Shown here in pieces: positions 1 through 11,170 of a stretch of DNA of 64,000 bases. Position numbers and translations under genes: made by a program. How positions within the stretch are numbered: position 1 is the stretch's first letter; the number at the start of each line of letters is the position of its first letter. The notes under the pieces were generated by a model that saw nothing but the letters and a program-made list of their open reading frames with translations, was not told the DNA's origin and ran no database searches. The stretch is from the NCBI RefSeq assembly GCF_019279795.1, contig NC_056743.1, forward strand, positions 1,782,972,966 to 1,783,036,965, read 5' to 3'. Origin of the DNA: Protopterus annectens (lineage: Eukaryota; Chordata; Ceratodontiformes; Protopteridae).

Positions 1-1579
1 ACCTTATGTGTGTTCCAAGCCATTCAAGGGGAGATGGGGTAGAAACACCGTAAATGACTGAGACCTGATGCACTTGGTTTATTTTTCTTACATGGAGAAA
101 AATCTTGGGGAAGAAATCTTGTACAGATCAGTCATTGAACTGTTACACAGAAGTTTATTAAGTTAAGCAGTGCTATAACCAAGTGACAAAAAAATAATTT
201 TATCTTGTTACGTACTTGAATATCGCTAAGGTTTCAAGAGAAAAACTTTACCAGGGTCCAAGAAATGCAAAACTACAATAAGCTTGGACAACTGAGCTGC
301 AGTAGGAAGGTAAGACTTACATTAACACTTCTATAAATAAAGCTATGAGGCATAAGGCCACCCTAATGGACCATTAAATAAGCACAAACTCACTACAGTA
401 TATTGACACTATAAATGGACCCACCACAGGTTCAGCCGATATCTCCCTTGTCAAAAAATGGTTCAAAGCAGAACTAATACATCCATGATAGAATGTTTAA
501 TTGTGATTGATACTAATACTCTAAGTAAACTAAACTGAGTAGTTCTCCATAGACAGCACTACGCTAAAGGAAGAAACATGCTCTGGTCATATAAGCTACA
601 AAATTAAACCATGAAGTTCACTTGAAGACTTAAAACATGATTTGAGGAGCGTGATACTCGATCAGATATAAGGAAGGGGCAATATAAGGGGGAGATCTAG
701 CTCAGACAAGGCTAATATTACAGTCATCCCCTATATAGCGAGGAACCTGACGAAGGTTTGATGCTAATTTATACAGTGGATACTGTGATGGAAATATTGA
801 TGAAATCAACTTTTCATTGAACCTTAACTTTTGTACTTCTGTCCACTGTTGTGCAACCATTGAATTGGTATATCCAAGCTATAGGATATGTGGGGGTCTC
901 CACTCACATGGGGGAAGGAGGGGGCAGGTATTTACTGAGAGTGGCTTTTTGACAGCAGTTTTCTGATGTATTGTCTGTTGGCCAAATTTTGTTTAGTAGA
1001 TCATAATGAATCCATACAGACATGCAAATGGTGCATTTTCTCTAAGATCATAACATGAGAAAATAATAAAATGGAAAGTTAAAATATGTGGAAAATATAA
1101 ACACATCTAAAATGTCAATATATGAAAGATTGATAGAATAAAATGAAACGTATGTAGTGAAGTCCTAACATATACTGACAAAACAGAAAAAAATCCACTA
1201 GCTGAAGCTATAACTTTAACCCAGAGTAAACCTGCAAAGTAAACAAAGCATTATGGTGCTGGTAAATTAACTAAAGCTTAACACCAAATTCTGTCCTTGT
1301 TCAGATCCAACTTAACTTCTGTCTTCCCTCTTGGGAACCATGTCTGTAACCCCCTCTCAACAATATATTCTCTCTATTAGGGGATATTTCTCTACTTTAT
1401 ATTCATTCTGACCAAACTCTTGTTGTAAATTTGTAAATAAATCTCTACTCTGTAAACTTAGGATAGATATAACTACACATGCTGCATTTTGCTGTTGAAT
1501 TCCAATTATTATTGTATAATCAATATCTTGTCATACTATGAATGTATATAGTGTCATTTTTCTGTAAACTATATGTTTC
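1..1579. other. AT-rich sequence without recognisable gene
   Basis: I see no long open frame, RNA gene or clear element boundary here. The last 300 bases may be the 3' untranslated part of the LINE whose tail follows at 1580, but I cannot place its start. Confidence 0.4.
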
Positions 1580-1674
1580 TTGGAGCTTTCCTCCTCGGGT
1601 CTCCACTGAAAATGGGTGACAAGCCCAGCTGGACTAACCCGGTTAACAGATGTCAATAAATAAATAAAAATAAA
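1580..1674 (+). mobile_element. LINE 3' end with TAAA-type tail
   Basis: A GC-richer block including the motif TGGACTAACCCGGTTAACAG runs directly into AATAAATAAATAAAAATAAA. A conserved 3' block followed by an A-rich simple repeat is how non-LTR retrotransposons end. No coding part is attached, so this is a 5'-truncated copy. The clade cannot be named. Confidence 0.45.
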
Positions 1675-1819
1675 GCATAAAATGTGGAATTTAATCTGGT
1701 TTGAAAATTAGCACTACATAAAACAGAATTTGTTTATAAAAGCAGAATTTCAGTAGGGTCCTGTATCTTGTATAGTGAGAGAAGTGCTGAAAAGCAGCAG
1801 TTTCATAACAGAAAGAAGA

Positions 1820-2440
1820 ATATTTAGAGTCCAGAGCTGCAAAATGATCATAGGTTGAAATGAACTATCAGCAATCACAGTGACCTGAAGAAAAGCAGCA
1901 AGAACAATCAGGTACATGGGAAGGAGATGGAAGAACAAATAGTAAGGTAGCCACCTTTGGTTACAAAACTATGACTGCCCCCCAAAAAGAATGTACATGT
2001 AAATGCATACTTGCCAGCATAATCTCATATACTTTGTAAATGTATACCAGTAAAGAAAACATCTAGAGTCTTCTGCAACAGGGTGAGATGAGGATGAAAT
2101 ATACCAGCAACAGTTAGAGTGAGCTGAAACAAAGCTGGTTGAATAAGCAGGTGCATGGCAGAGGTGGACAAGACAGAATGCAGTAAAGTCGCCAGATTAG
2201 TCAAGGCTGTAATGTTAACCCAGAATATTCTCTGCAAAACTGACCCCCAAAACATCAAGTATTACATTAAGTAATGAAAATTTATCTAAGGTGTAACAAC
2301 AATACTCTTAAGTTGACATTTTTCTTTACTAAAAACAGAGGATTTGTTTATTTTTTTAACAAGAAATTATAGGATTTAGAGTCCAAAGCAGCAAAATAAG
2401 CTGAGAATGAAATATGCTAACAGCAACAAAACTGACACAA
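1820..2440. repeat. Three diverged tandem units
   Basis: Units starting near 1826, 2064 and 2369 share the order TAGAGTC, GCAGCAAAA or similar, a GAAAT-AACAGCAAC-type stretch and AGCAGGTGCATGG-type motifs. Spacing is about 240 and 300 bp. The similarity is old and gapped. The open frames on the minus strand here look incidental. Confidence 0.4.
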
Positions 2441-2446
2441 AGTCAG

Positions 2447-2538
2447 TATGTATATTGTACTTAGTCTGCCATGGTAGTCAGAGAGCACATGTATATAAGT
2501 TACTGAGTACATGCAAGATCAGTGCCGTTTTGTATGGC
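2447..2538 (+). repeat. Mag-type left LTR, first part
   Basis: Matches 22841-22937 nearly base for base, including the shared words TATAAGTTACTGAG and TGCAAGATCAGTGCC. It is interrupted at 2539 by the Gmr1-type element and resumes at 9889. Confidence 0.75.
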
Positions 2539-3893
2539 TGTGAAGACTGGTAGAGAAGGGTGAAGGCTGCCAGCCTTGTCAAATAGAATTTGATACATAA
2601 TTCTGGCATTTGTAAATATAAATGTAAAATACAGGCTTGTGTCTTAAATGTAAAGAAATGCCGTGTCTTAAATGTAAAGAAATGCTGTTTCAACAATGTG
2701 GCAACATTGACATTTGCTGTAAGGAAAACTATGTCAAGCATTTTTATTGGTCCTTTGAAATTAAATTACTTTGTCTATTCCTTTGAAGTTAGAATATGGA
2801 GTTGATGAGTCTGGAGTAAGTGCCCTGACTATTGTTTTAAGGCTAAAGTTAATGACCAGAATTTACATGTGGAATGTCCTTTATTGCTCTTAAGTATAAA
2901 AGAATATAAATGCAGTTCTGTGTGGCCTGGGAACTAGGAAAGTGTAAACAAATGATGTAATGCTTTATCAGAACTGCAATTTCAATTTAAACGGTGAGAA
3001 CCAGAGATTAAGCATTTTTGTCTTCCAACCTCAGCACTGCCTGTTGTCTTAAGTAAGTTATCTTAAAAGTGTGTTTTCTTGTAGAAATAGCAAGGACTAT
3101 AAAGATTAGACTAAGTGTTTTTCTGTTATGTCAGAACTGTACTACAGAATTATTTTAAGTTTCTGTGTGGTATTGGTTTGGAGCTTTCTTTGGTTTCTTC
3201 GGTTTTTGTGTGATGTCTGAACTCTTGAATAGCACTGTGGTGTAGTAGTATTGTCTTGTGTTTTTAGTATTTATTAAATATTTTAAACCCTTTTCAACTG
3301 TGGCTGGTTTATGTAGAGATAGTTAAGCTCTAGAGTACATTGCATGCTTATAAGTGATCTGTAATAAGCCCTTCCAAAGCCTTAAGATACACTATTATTG
3401 GATAATAATATTGCACAGTAATAATTGGACACCCTTTTAAGGGCCTTTGGGTAGCTAATAAATATTAGCTGGTGGTGGCAGTGATTGATACCGTATAGTC
3501 TGGGTAAAGGGGCACAGCTGGAGAATCTGTGTCAGCCTTTCCCATGAGTGTTTGTGAAGTTGTATAAATACTCATCTCAAAGTGTGTGTGCGTGTCAGCT
3601 ACTTGGGCAGGGACACGAAGCACTGGTTGGACAGAGAGGGTACTGGAGGTTTTAGCTTGCCAGCTATGCTGAGATCTGGACCCTATAGCTGTGCCAGTGG
3701 GAAGTCTTATTGGGGACTGGAGAGCAAGGGAGCAACCAGCCCCAGACTGACTGTGATCTCTGTGTGCCCTTAAGGGAAATTGTACTTTATTGTGTGTATT
3801 TGTTATGCATTTCTCTTATCTGAGATGCCCTTTCTGGTGTTAGTGGTAAGGATTGAGGCTCCTTAATTGCTCGGCCAGGGCACGGACCTCACA
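2539..3893 (+). repeat. Gmr1-type 5' LTR
   Basis: Begins TGTGAAGACTGG and ends ACCTCACA. It pairs with 8589-9888. It has its own duplication of a roughly 24-bp unit around 2640-2690 and an extra segment near 3170-3220 that the right LTR lacks. TATAAATA at 3563 is a possible TATA box. Confidence 0.85.
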
Positions 3894-3996
3894 TGTGGTT
3901 TGTAGTGGTGGGATCCACTTCACATTTTTGGTTTGCAGTGGTGGGATCCACTTCACATTTTTGGTTTGCAGTGGTGGGATCCACTTCACATTTGTG
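3894..3996 (+). other. Primer-binding region in three 33-bp copies
   Basis: Directly after the LTR the unit TGGTTTGTAGTGGTGGGATC plus a CACTTCACATTTT end is repeated three times in tandem. The first part resembles the tRNA-Leu type primer site of many gypsy elements (TGGTGTCAGAAGTGGGAT) with a few changes. Which copy would prime is unknown. Confidence 0.5.
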
Positions 3997-4202
3997 GTGG
4001 TGGTGGATATCCATATCGCATATTAATTAGTTGGCAAATACTAATTGGCTTGTAGTGGTATGGGTAGCGTGAATCCTGTAGCTTATGTACAGTGATCTCT
4101 GAAGTTGTTTTGTACTCTAAAACAGCCATGCAGTGAATACTCAGAGTTCAGATCACAATTGTTTTATTTCCTTTGTTAGCTTAGTCAGAGTGAGCAGGCA
4201 GC

Positions 4203-5290
4203 ATGTCAGCAGAGGAGCATGGAAAGCTGACAAGGAGCCAGCTGATGGAGATGACAAGCTAGGAGACTGGTGCATGGAAACCTGACCAAGGCAGACCTGA
4301 TTGCAGCCTTGGTTTCAGCTGCATCAGAAAACAGCATCCAGGAGGACAACCAGGCAGTGGAGATGCAATATCCTCAGAGAATGGGCAGCTCAACCTTTTT
4401 GCAAAGGACAATCAGACTGGCAGTGGAGATACAGTATCGTTGGAGAATGGGCAGTTCAACCTTTCTGCAGTAGACTTAAAAATCCAGCTGGAGCTAAAGA
4501 GACTTGAGCTGGAGGCCAGGTGTTTGGAGATAGAGGCCGAGGATAAAGAGTGTCAGAGGAGGAATGAGAGGGAAATGCTGACTATTCACCAGAGTCATGG
4601 AGGTAATGGGGAAGGGAGTAACTGGACTCCAGAAGCACAACAGGTCAGTAAATTTCTTCCACAAGTTAGAGGGGGATAATTTTGATAGTTTCATTCATAT
4701 GTTTGAGAGTGCATGCAAACAGTATAGTGTTGACCAAAGTATCTGGGTATGTTTCCTGACCCCCTTACTCCATGGTAAAGCTCTAAATTCATTGGCTAAA
4801 ATGTCTGACATTGCATGTTTTGATTATACTGTTGTAAAAAGTCACTTGTTAAAATGTTAAGCTAACACCTGAAATGTATAGGAAAAAGTTTTGTGAGAAT
4901 AGACGCAAGGCAGATGAAAGTGCATGTGAATATGTTGCTGAACTGAGCACTTATTTTCATAATTGGTTGTGTGGATGTCAGGTCACCAGTTTTGATGGGC
5001 TGGCAGACCTTTTTTGAGAGGGAACAAGCCCTTAGCACTTTGCCTGAGGACATGAGGATCTGGTTAGCTGATAGACAATGTGCTACTTTAGATGAGTTGG
5101 GGAAGAAGAGAGACCTATACCTGGCCAGCAGGGCAGCCCTGCACAGGAAGGGGACCCCCAGTACTGCTCATGGGTCTAATGGAACCCATGGTGGGCAGCA
5201 CAGACTGCCCCAACAGAATCACTAGTCCAGGTACACATCCAGAAGCTAGGGTTAAATGTTTTGAATGCAACCAGTAGGGCCATGTGGCAT
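4203..5290 (+). pseudogene. Gag of Gmr1-type element, SCAN-related capsid
   Basis: Gag forms the retrotransposon particle. ATG 4203 opens MSAEEHGKLTRSQL and is soon stopped. The reading continues over several frames: LTKADLIAALVSAA near 4280, a Glu/Arg-rich coiled stretch at 4490-4580 (ELKRLELEARCLEIEAED), then a capsid part with YRKKF, EYVAELSTYF, FEREQALSTLPEDMRIW and a conserved Arg-Asp/Gln stretch up to about 5120. This second half has the pattern of the SCAN domain, which is known to derive from Gmr1-like capsid proteins. A broken CCHC knuckle (CFECNQ, stop, GHVA) sits at 5255-5290. At least four frame breaks are present. Confidence 0.7.
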
Positions 5291-5554
5291 AAATGGTGTC
5301 CATGGAGGCATAAATGGTGTGCATGGAGGCAAGGTGGGGAACCAAAGGTGAGGGAGCCAGTAAGTGGGAAAGACAAAATGCCAATAGTAGGTTGTCTTGA
5401 GACAACAGGGGCACTAAACTACCATTCTGCAGATGTCCTAAGAGGGGAGGATTTGGATGAGGCAGTACCATGTACGTATGCAGTTACATGCGGTCAGGCT
5501 AGGAGACAAGCATGTGTTCTGGTAGCTTGAGAGAGACCCAGACAGACTGCATAC
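5291..5554 (+). pseudogene. Probable protease region, unreadable
   Basis: The stretch between the gag knuckle and the pre-integrase linker is where protease should lie. A frame at 5261-5530 is open but I see no clear D-S/T-G active-site motif. The sequence contains a short repeat (GGCATAAATGGTGT twice near 5290-5320). Confidence 0.3.
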
Positions 5555-7164
5555 TTGCAGCCAGAACTGGTGAGGTGGTTACTTCGGAGGGAGCTACTCT
5601 GTAGCAGTGTAACAGAAGGTGAGCCACAGCTGCTTGTGGGTACTGATGTTCCCTTGGATAGGGTAACTGCAAAGGCAGAGATGAGTAGTAGTACCCAGGC
5701 TGACAGTGAGGCACCACTGTCAGAGGATGCCAGACTTCCTGTGGAAGTGGAGGTGGGAAGGGTTACAAGGAGAAAGTTGAGACAGGCTCAGCTCTCAGAC
5801 CCTACATTGCAAGGCCTGAGGCAGGTAGCTAGGGAGGCACCTGATTCTCAAGTAAAGGGGGGATCTGTATACTGGGACAAAGGGTTACCATACAGAGTGG
5901 ACCCCTGAGGATGGGATAGAAGGTGAGAGTGTACAGCAGTTGGTAGTGCCTACATCCTACCATCTAGTGCTTCTAGCCATAGCCCATGATACTCCCTTTT
6001 CAGGTCATATGGGCATAAAATGTACAAAGAGATGTATTATGCAGAACTTCTACTGGCCTGGAATTTCCAGAGATTTAACAGGGTACTGCAGGACCTGTGA
6101 GCAGTGCCAAAAGGTAGGTAAGGCAGGAGACAAGGTGAGAGCTCCATTGATGCCTTTGCCTGTGATTGAAGAGCCATTTCAGAGGGTAGCTATGGATATT
6201 GTGGGTCATCTGAGTACCCCAAATTCCACAGGGGAAAAAGGATATCCTATTGGTAGTGGATTAGCTACACAATAACCCGAGGCAGTGTCTTTGTCCTCCA
6301 TTGAGGCAGAGAAGGTGGCAAATGCTTTATCAGAGATTTTCAGCAGGGTGGGTTTCCCAAAAGAAATAGTGTGACAGCAGTGCCAATTTCATGTCAGACC
6401 TGCTGACTTTTCTGTGGAAGTCCTGTGGGGTGAAGCACATGAAGACCACCCCCTACCAGCCCCAGACTAATGGTCTTGTTTAGAGGTTAAACTCTACAAT
6501 CAAGTCCATGCTACAGGCATTTTCAGATGAGTTTAAGAGGGAGTGGGACAAATTTGCCCCATCTGCTGTTTGCTTACAAAGTGGTTTCTCAGGAATCCAC
6601 AGGTTTTTCACCCTTTGAGTTGCTGTATGGGCATAGGTTGGGAGGACCCCTAGATTTAATTTGAGATGAGTGGGAAGGTGAGTGTGAGTCTCACAAGGAG
6701 TCTGTTGTGGCATATGTCCTAAACCTCAGGACAAGGCTCAGGGAAATCATGGGTTTGGTCCAGGAGAACCTGGCAGAAGCCCAACAACAAAAAAGGTGTG
6801 GTATGACAGGAATGCTTGAGCTAGAGAGTATGCTGTGGTGCAGCAGGTAATGGTTCTCATTCCTGTCAGACACAACAAGCTGCAAGCAGCTTGGGAGGGT
6901 CCCTACAAAGTGGTAAGAAAGGTGAATGATGTTAACTACATGGTGTAACTGCTAGGCAGAAGGCAGAGGCACAAATTGTACCATGTTAACATGATGAACC
7001 CTTACCATGATAGGGAGGCCTTTGTGCTGAGCATTTGCAGTGGATTGCAGGAGGAGTCCAAGGGAGATCTGAGGACTGATATCAGTGAGACTTGTGCTGA
7101 CACCTCAGTAGAAGGAGTAGCAATATCCCAGCAGCTATCTGCTACCCAGGTTCGAGAAATCTGA
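5555..7164 (+). pseudogene. Integrase of Gmr1-type element
   Basis: Integrase joins the DNA copy to the target. The parts in order are: a pre-integrase linker (RKLRQAQLSDPTLQGLRQ near 5770); an HHCC zinc finger at 5985-6110 (H, H, then CRTCEQCQK); the first catalytic Asp in AMDIVGH at 6191; the PYQPQTNGLV block at 6450-6480; STGFSPFELLYGH near 6600; and the GPY/F module AAWEGPYKVVRKVNDVNY near 6890-6950, ending LYHVNMMNPY. At 6481-6483 a TAG follows NGLV, where family members carry the catalytic Glu. Other stops and frameshifts are present. The GPY/F end runs in the same frame into RT, broken only by the stop at 7162. Confidence 0.8.
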
Positions 7165-8506
7165 GCAGTGTTGCAGGAATTGTGGGCAGTGTTCACTAGG
7201 AAAGCAGGGGGCACCCACCTGGTGCAGCACCAGGTGGATACAGGACCCCAAAGGCCTATTAGGCAGGCCCCTTATAGGGTGCCTGAGAGTCAGACTCTGA
7301 GGGAAGAGATGCAGGAGATGTTGGAACTAGGGGTGATTCAAGAGTCCAACAGTCCCTGGGTCTCCCCAGTGGTGCTGGTGCCAAAGAAGGACAGCAGCAC
7401 CAGGTTCTGTGTGGATTACAGGAAATTACATAATCACAAATTGTCAGATGCTTACCCCATGCCTAGGACAGATGAGGCCCTAGAGCAGCTGGGTGGGACT
7501 AAGTATCTTACAACCATTGATCTTACCAAGGGTTACTGGCATGCGCCCTTGACTCCCAGTGCTAGAGATAAGTCATCCTTTGTGACTCCTTTTGGCTTGT
7601 ATGAGTTCACAAAGATGCCTTTTGTGGTGAAGAATGCCCCAGTGACTTTCCAGAGGCTGGTAGATCATATCGTAGTAGGAGCTGGAGGGTTTGCCCTTGC
7701 TTACCTAGATATTGCCATCTACAGCCATTCCTGGCCAGAGCACCCTCAACATGTCAGGGAGGTGTTGGGCAGACTACAGAGGGCAGGGTTGACCATTAAG
7801 CCAAGCAAATGTCAGGTGGGTATGGCAGAGGTCTCCTACCTAGGACATAGAGTGGGGAATGGTAAGATAAGGCCAGAACTTGCCAAAGTGGAAGCCATTC
7901 AGGCATGGCCTGCACCTGTCACTAAAAAGCAGGTGAGGGCATTCTTAGGGACAGTAGGGTACTACAGAAAGTTCATCCCCAGTTATAGTACCATAGCTGC
8001 TCCCCTCCCAGACCTAACAGGAAGAACAGGCCACATAAAGTAGTGTGGACCCCAGCATATGAGCAGACATTCCAGAATCTTAAAGAAGCTTTGGGAGGAC
8101 CCCCTGTGTTAGCCAGCCCAGATTACAGCAATGAATTTGTTGTGCAAGTGGATGCTTCAAACTATGGGGTGGGGGCTGTACTTAGCCAGATTTCTTCAGA
8201 GGAGGAAGAGCACCCAGTGGTTTCTCAGTCATAGGCTCCAACTCAGGGAGGAATGCTATGCAGCTGTAGAAAATAAATGTCTAGCCATAGTGTGGGCACT
8301 GCAGAAACTTCAGCCTTATCTGTATGGAAGAAAATTCACTAATGACAGATCACAACTCTCTAACATGGTTAAACAGAGCCAGCCAGCAAAATGCCAAGTT
8401 GCTAAGATGGAGCATGGGGTTGCACGCATATGCTATGTCAGTGCAGCACCACAGTAGAGTTAGCAATGCCAATGCAGATAGGGTCTCAAGACAGAGAATG
8501 GGGTGA
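7165..8506 (+). pseudogene. RT and RNase H of Gmr1-type element
   Basis: Reverse transcriptase is open from 7168 to 8040. Visible motifs are the primer-grip region SPWVSPVVLVPKKD, RFCVDYRKLH, TTIDLTKGYWHAPL (first catalytic Asp), FVTPFGLYEFTKMPF, the YxDD box and GYYRKFIPSYS near the end. The YxDD box reads AYLDIAIYS: one of the two aspartates is gone by a clean codon deletion (7702-7713). After a frameshift at about 8041, RNase H follows in two frames: VVWTPAYEQTFQNLKEAL, VQVDASNYGVGAVL (first catalytic Asp), then EECYAAVENKCLAIVWAL and LTWLNRA. Reading ends near 8506. Confidence 0.88.
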
Positions 8507-8567
8507 GGTACCCTCAGACCTAACCCTCTCGTGGCATTTATCAAGGGTCACTTGAAAAACTAGCTTG

Positions 8568-8588
8568 AGTTCACCGGGGGGTGAGAGA
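8568..8588 (+). other. Polypurine tract of Gmr1-type element
   Basis: The purine-rich stretch GGGGGGTGAGAGA ends exactly at the right LTR, as needed for plus-strand priming. Confidence 0.6.
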
Positions 8589-9888
8589 TGTGAAGACTGG
8601 TAGAGAAGGGTGAAGGCTGCCAGCCTAGTCAAATAGAATTTGATACATAATTCTGGCATTTGTAAATATAAATGTAAAATGCAGGCTTGTGTCTTAAATG
8701 TAAAGAAATGCTGTTTCAACAATGTGGCAACATTGCCATCTGCTCTAAGGAAAACTAAGTCAAACATTTTTATTGGTCCTTTGAAATTAAAATTACTTTG
8801 TCTATTCCTTTTAAAGTTAGAATTTGAAGTCGATGAGTCTGAAGTAAGCATCATGTCTATTGTTTTAAGGCTAAAGTTAATGACCAGAATTTACATGTGG
8901 AATGCCCTTTATTGCTCTAAGTGTAATAGAATGTAAATGCAGTTCTGTGTGGCCTGGGAACCAGGAAAGTGTTAACAAATGATGTAATGCTTTATCAGAA
9001 CTGCAATTTCAATTTAAACAGTGAGAACCAGAGATTATTAAGCATTTTTGTCTTGATAGCCAACCTCAGCACTGCCTGCTGTCTTAAGTAAGTTATCTTA
9101 GAAGTGTGTTTTCTTGTAGCAATAGCTAGGACTATAAAGATTAGACTAAGTGTTTTTCTGTTATGTCAGAACTGTACTACGGAATTATTTTACATTTCTG
9201 TGTGATCTATGAACTCTTGAATAGCACTGTGGTGTAGTAGTATTGTCTTGTGTTTTTAGTATTTATTATTAAATATTTTTAAACCCTTTTCAATTGTGGC
9301 TGGTTTATGTAGAGATAGTTTAGCTCTAGAGTACATTGCATGCTTATACGTGATCCTGGAATAAGCCCTTCTAAGATTGCTTAAGTTACACTATTATTGG
9401 ATAATATTGCATAGTAATAACTGGACACCCTTTTAAGGGCCTTTGTGTAGCTGATAAATATTAGCTGGCAGTGATTACTACTGTATAGTCTGGGTAAAGG
9501 GGCACAGCTGGAGAATCCATGTCTGCCTTTCCCAGGAGTGTCTGTGAAGTTGTATAAATACTTATCTCAAAGTGTGTGTGTGTGTGTCAGCTACTTGGGC
9601 AGGGACATGAAGCACTGGTTGGACAGAGAGGGTACTGGATGTTTTAGCTTGCCAGCTACGCTGAGATCTGGACCCTATAACTGTGCCAGTGGGGAGTCTT
9701 ATTGGGGACCTGGGGAGCAAGGGAGCAACCAGCCCCAGACTGGCTGTGATCTCTGTGCGCACTTAAGGGAAATTGTACTTTACTGTGTGTGTATTTGTTA
9801 TCCTTTCCTCTTATCTGAGACACCCTCTCTGGTGTTAGTGGTGAGGATTGAGGCTCCTTGATTGCTGGGACATGGTGCAGGCATCACA
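8589..9888 (+). repeat. Gmr1-type 3' LTR
   Basis: Begins TGTGAAGACTGG and ends GCATCACA. It is collinear with 2539-3893 with many substitutions and several short gaps. A GT run (9572-9588) lies in the part corresponding to the transcript start region. Confidence 0.85.
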
Positions 9889-10073
9889 ATAGTCATTCAA
9901 TGAGTGCAAACTTGAATGGAGATGCACATATGAGTGTGTTAGAAGTAATGAGTAAGTCAGTAAACCTACAAAGTTCAAAGTATATGTTCCAGTTACAGCT
10001 TCTGGTGTGTCTGTACAATAAATGACTTGAACCCATCCAGTGGCTCATTTGAATACACAAGAGACATGCGACA
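9889..10073 (+). repeat. Mag-type left LTR, second part
   Basis: Continues the LTR interrupted at 2538. It matches about 22930-23083 (AGTCATT, TAATGAGTGAGTCAGTAAAC-like, GTATATGTTCCAGTTACAGC, TGACTTGAACCCATCCAGT). It runs about 30 bp further than the right copy and ends CGACA directly before a primer site. Confidence 0.7.
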
Positions 10074-10090
10074 TGGTGTTAGAATGATCC
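10074..10090 (+). other. Mag-type primer-binding site
   Basis: TGGTGTTAGAATGATCC starts immediately after the terminal CA of the LTR and resembles the complement of a tRNA-Leu 3' end with a few changes. It fixes the LTR boundary. Confidence 0.55.
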
Positions 10091-10520
10091 AAAGTCAAAG
10101 CAGCTCACAAACCATGAGCCACACAGAGGTGGAGTAATACACAGGAGCAAACTTGCAAACAGGTCAGCTGTTATTCAAAGGTATGTAAACTCATTTTAAA
10201 TCATTTTCAGTTGCCAAATGTGGCATAGCATTTGAAGTGTTCAAAATAATTTCTGAGATATTTGAAATATCCGAAATAGTGAAATAATGATTAGTGTTTG
10301 AAATCTCTGAAGTGTTTAAAATGTTCAAAAAGGGTAACATCTGAAATGTTCCACAATATATAATTTTTTCACAGTAACTAAGATTTTTTGAAGTGTCCAA
10401 AGTGTCTGGAGTGTCCAGGATATTTGCAGTGTTAAAATAAAGCATTTTCAGTGAGGCTGTTGTGCATCTGAGCATTATTACAAGTACCAGGTCTATGCTT
10501 ATGTCTAAAAGTAATTTGTT

Positions 10521-10783
10521 ATGGCAGAGGGATTTTGCAGACCTGAACCGCTGATGTTTGATAATAATATTGCAGAGAATTGGTGAGTATTTGAGCAAGA
10601 ATGTAATGTTTTCATACAGGCTGCTTTTCCTGATAAAGACGCATGTGCAAAAGCATTTATTCTTATCAATTTAGCTGGCTCAGAAGCCATCAAGCAAGAA
10701 TGTTCATTTGTGTATGCAGGGGAGGGGGAGAACCTCCATATTGGTACAGGCTGAAATGTGTGAAGAGCCTGAGTACTTAAAAT
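10521..10783 (+). pseudogene. Mag-type gag, N-terminal part
   Basis: ATG 10521 opens MAEGFCRPEPLMFDNNIAEN, the usual start of vertebrate Mag-lineage Gag, then a TGA (10584). The same frame continues VFEQECNVFIQAAFPDKD and FILINLAGSEAIKQ. It breaks after CEEPEYLKC near 10783, and the homologous continuation begins at 13989. The intervening 3.2 kb is inserted DNA. A capsid role is inferred from the family only. Confidence 0.65.
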
Positions 10784-11006
10784 GTCTATCTAGCTAAAGA
10801 TCTATCTATTTATCCATCTATCTGCATTTCTCTCTATCTGACACATATATCTTTTTATCTACATGCATTATGAATAATTTCCATGTATTGTTAGCTGCTT
10901 GCTGTTAAAGATGTTTTGAGTAATAGTAAGAATACATTTTAATGAATCAGAAAAAACAACCAATATCTGCTGGGTGAAACAACCTCTGTTCAAAAAACGT
11001 AAAAAC
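10784..11006. other. Simple-sequence and flank of Penelope insertion
   Basis: A degenerate TCTA/GATA-type repeat (10784-10860) is followed by unassigned AT-rich DNA. ACATTTTAATGAAT at 10934-10947 recurs at 13590-13603 and is a candidate target duplication for the Penelope pair. The 59 bp after it have no partner in the other arm. Confidence 0.45.
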
Positions 11007-11130
11007 AATGTTCAGAAAATAACAGAGGAAAGTACCATGTACTGCATGAATAAAAATCAGCAACGACTGTCCATAAAATCCAACGATTTAATACGATGAA
11101 AAAACAAACAAACAACAGGAGACTGCAGTG

Positions 11131-11170
11131 AGTAAGCGCTTTCACGTTTGAATCAACGCTTCTTCAGACT
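11131..11170 (-). ncRNA. Candidate hammerhead ribozyme, left arm
   Basis: Reverse complement of the motif described at 13431-13471, with identical core CTGAAGA, a 5-bp stem and GAAA followed by GCGC. Same doubts apply. Confidence 0.35.

Larger units (their letters stand above)
2539..9888 (+). mobile_element. Gmr1-type Ty3/gypsy LTR retrotransposon
   Basis: A complete element: two related LTRs of 1355 and 1300 bp beginning TGTGAAGACTGG and ending CA, a primer-site region, gag, integrase, RT and RNase H, and a purine tract before the right LTR. The flanking 5-bp sequences ATGGC (2534-2538) and ATAGT (9889-9893) correspond to the single ATAGT in the uninterrupted LTR at 22.9 kb, so they are a decayed target duplication. 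Integrase (5.9-7.0 kb) precedes RT (7.2-8.0 kb), the order known for Gmr1-like elements of deuterostomes and unlike ordinary gypsy. LTR divergence and many stops show it is long inactive. Confidence 0.85.

Noticed and set aside
5261-5530. Protease of the Gmr1-type element in the 89-codon frame
   Set aside because: No D-S/T-G motif in this frame; the region is only assigned by position.
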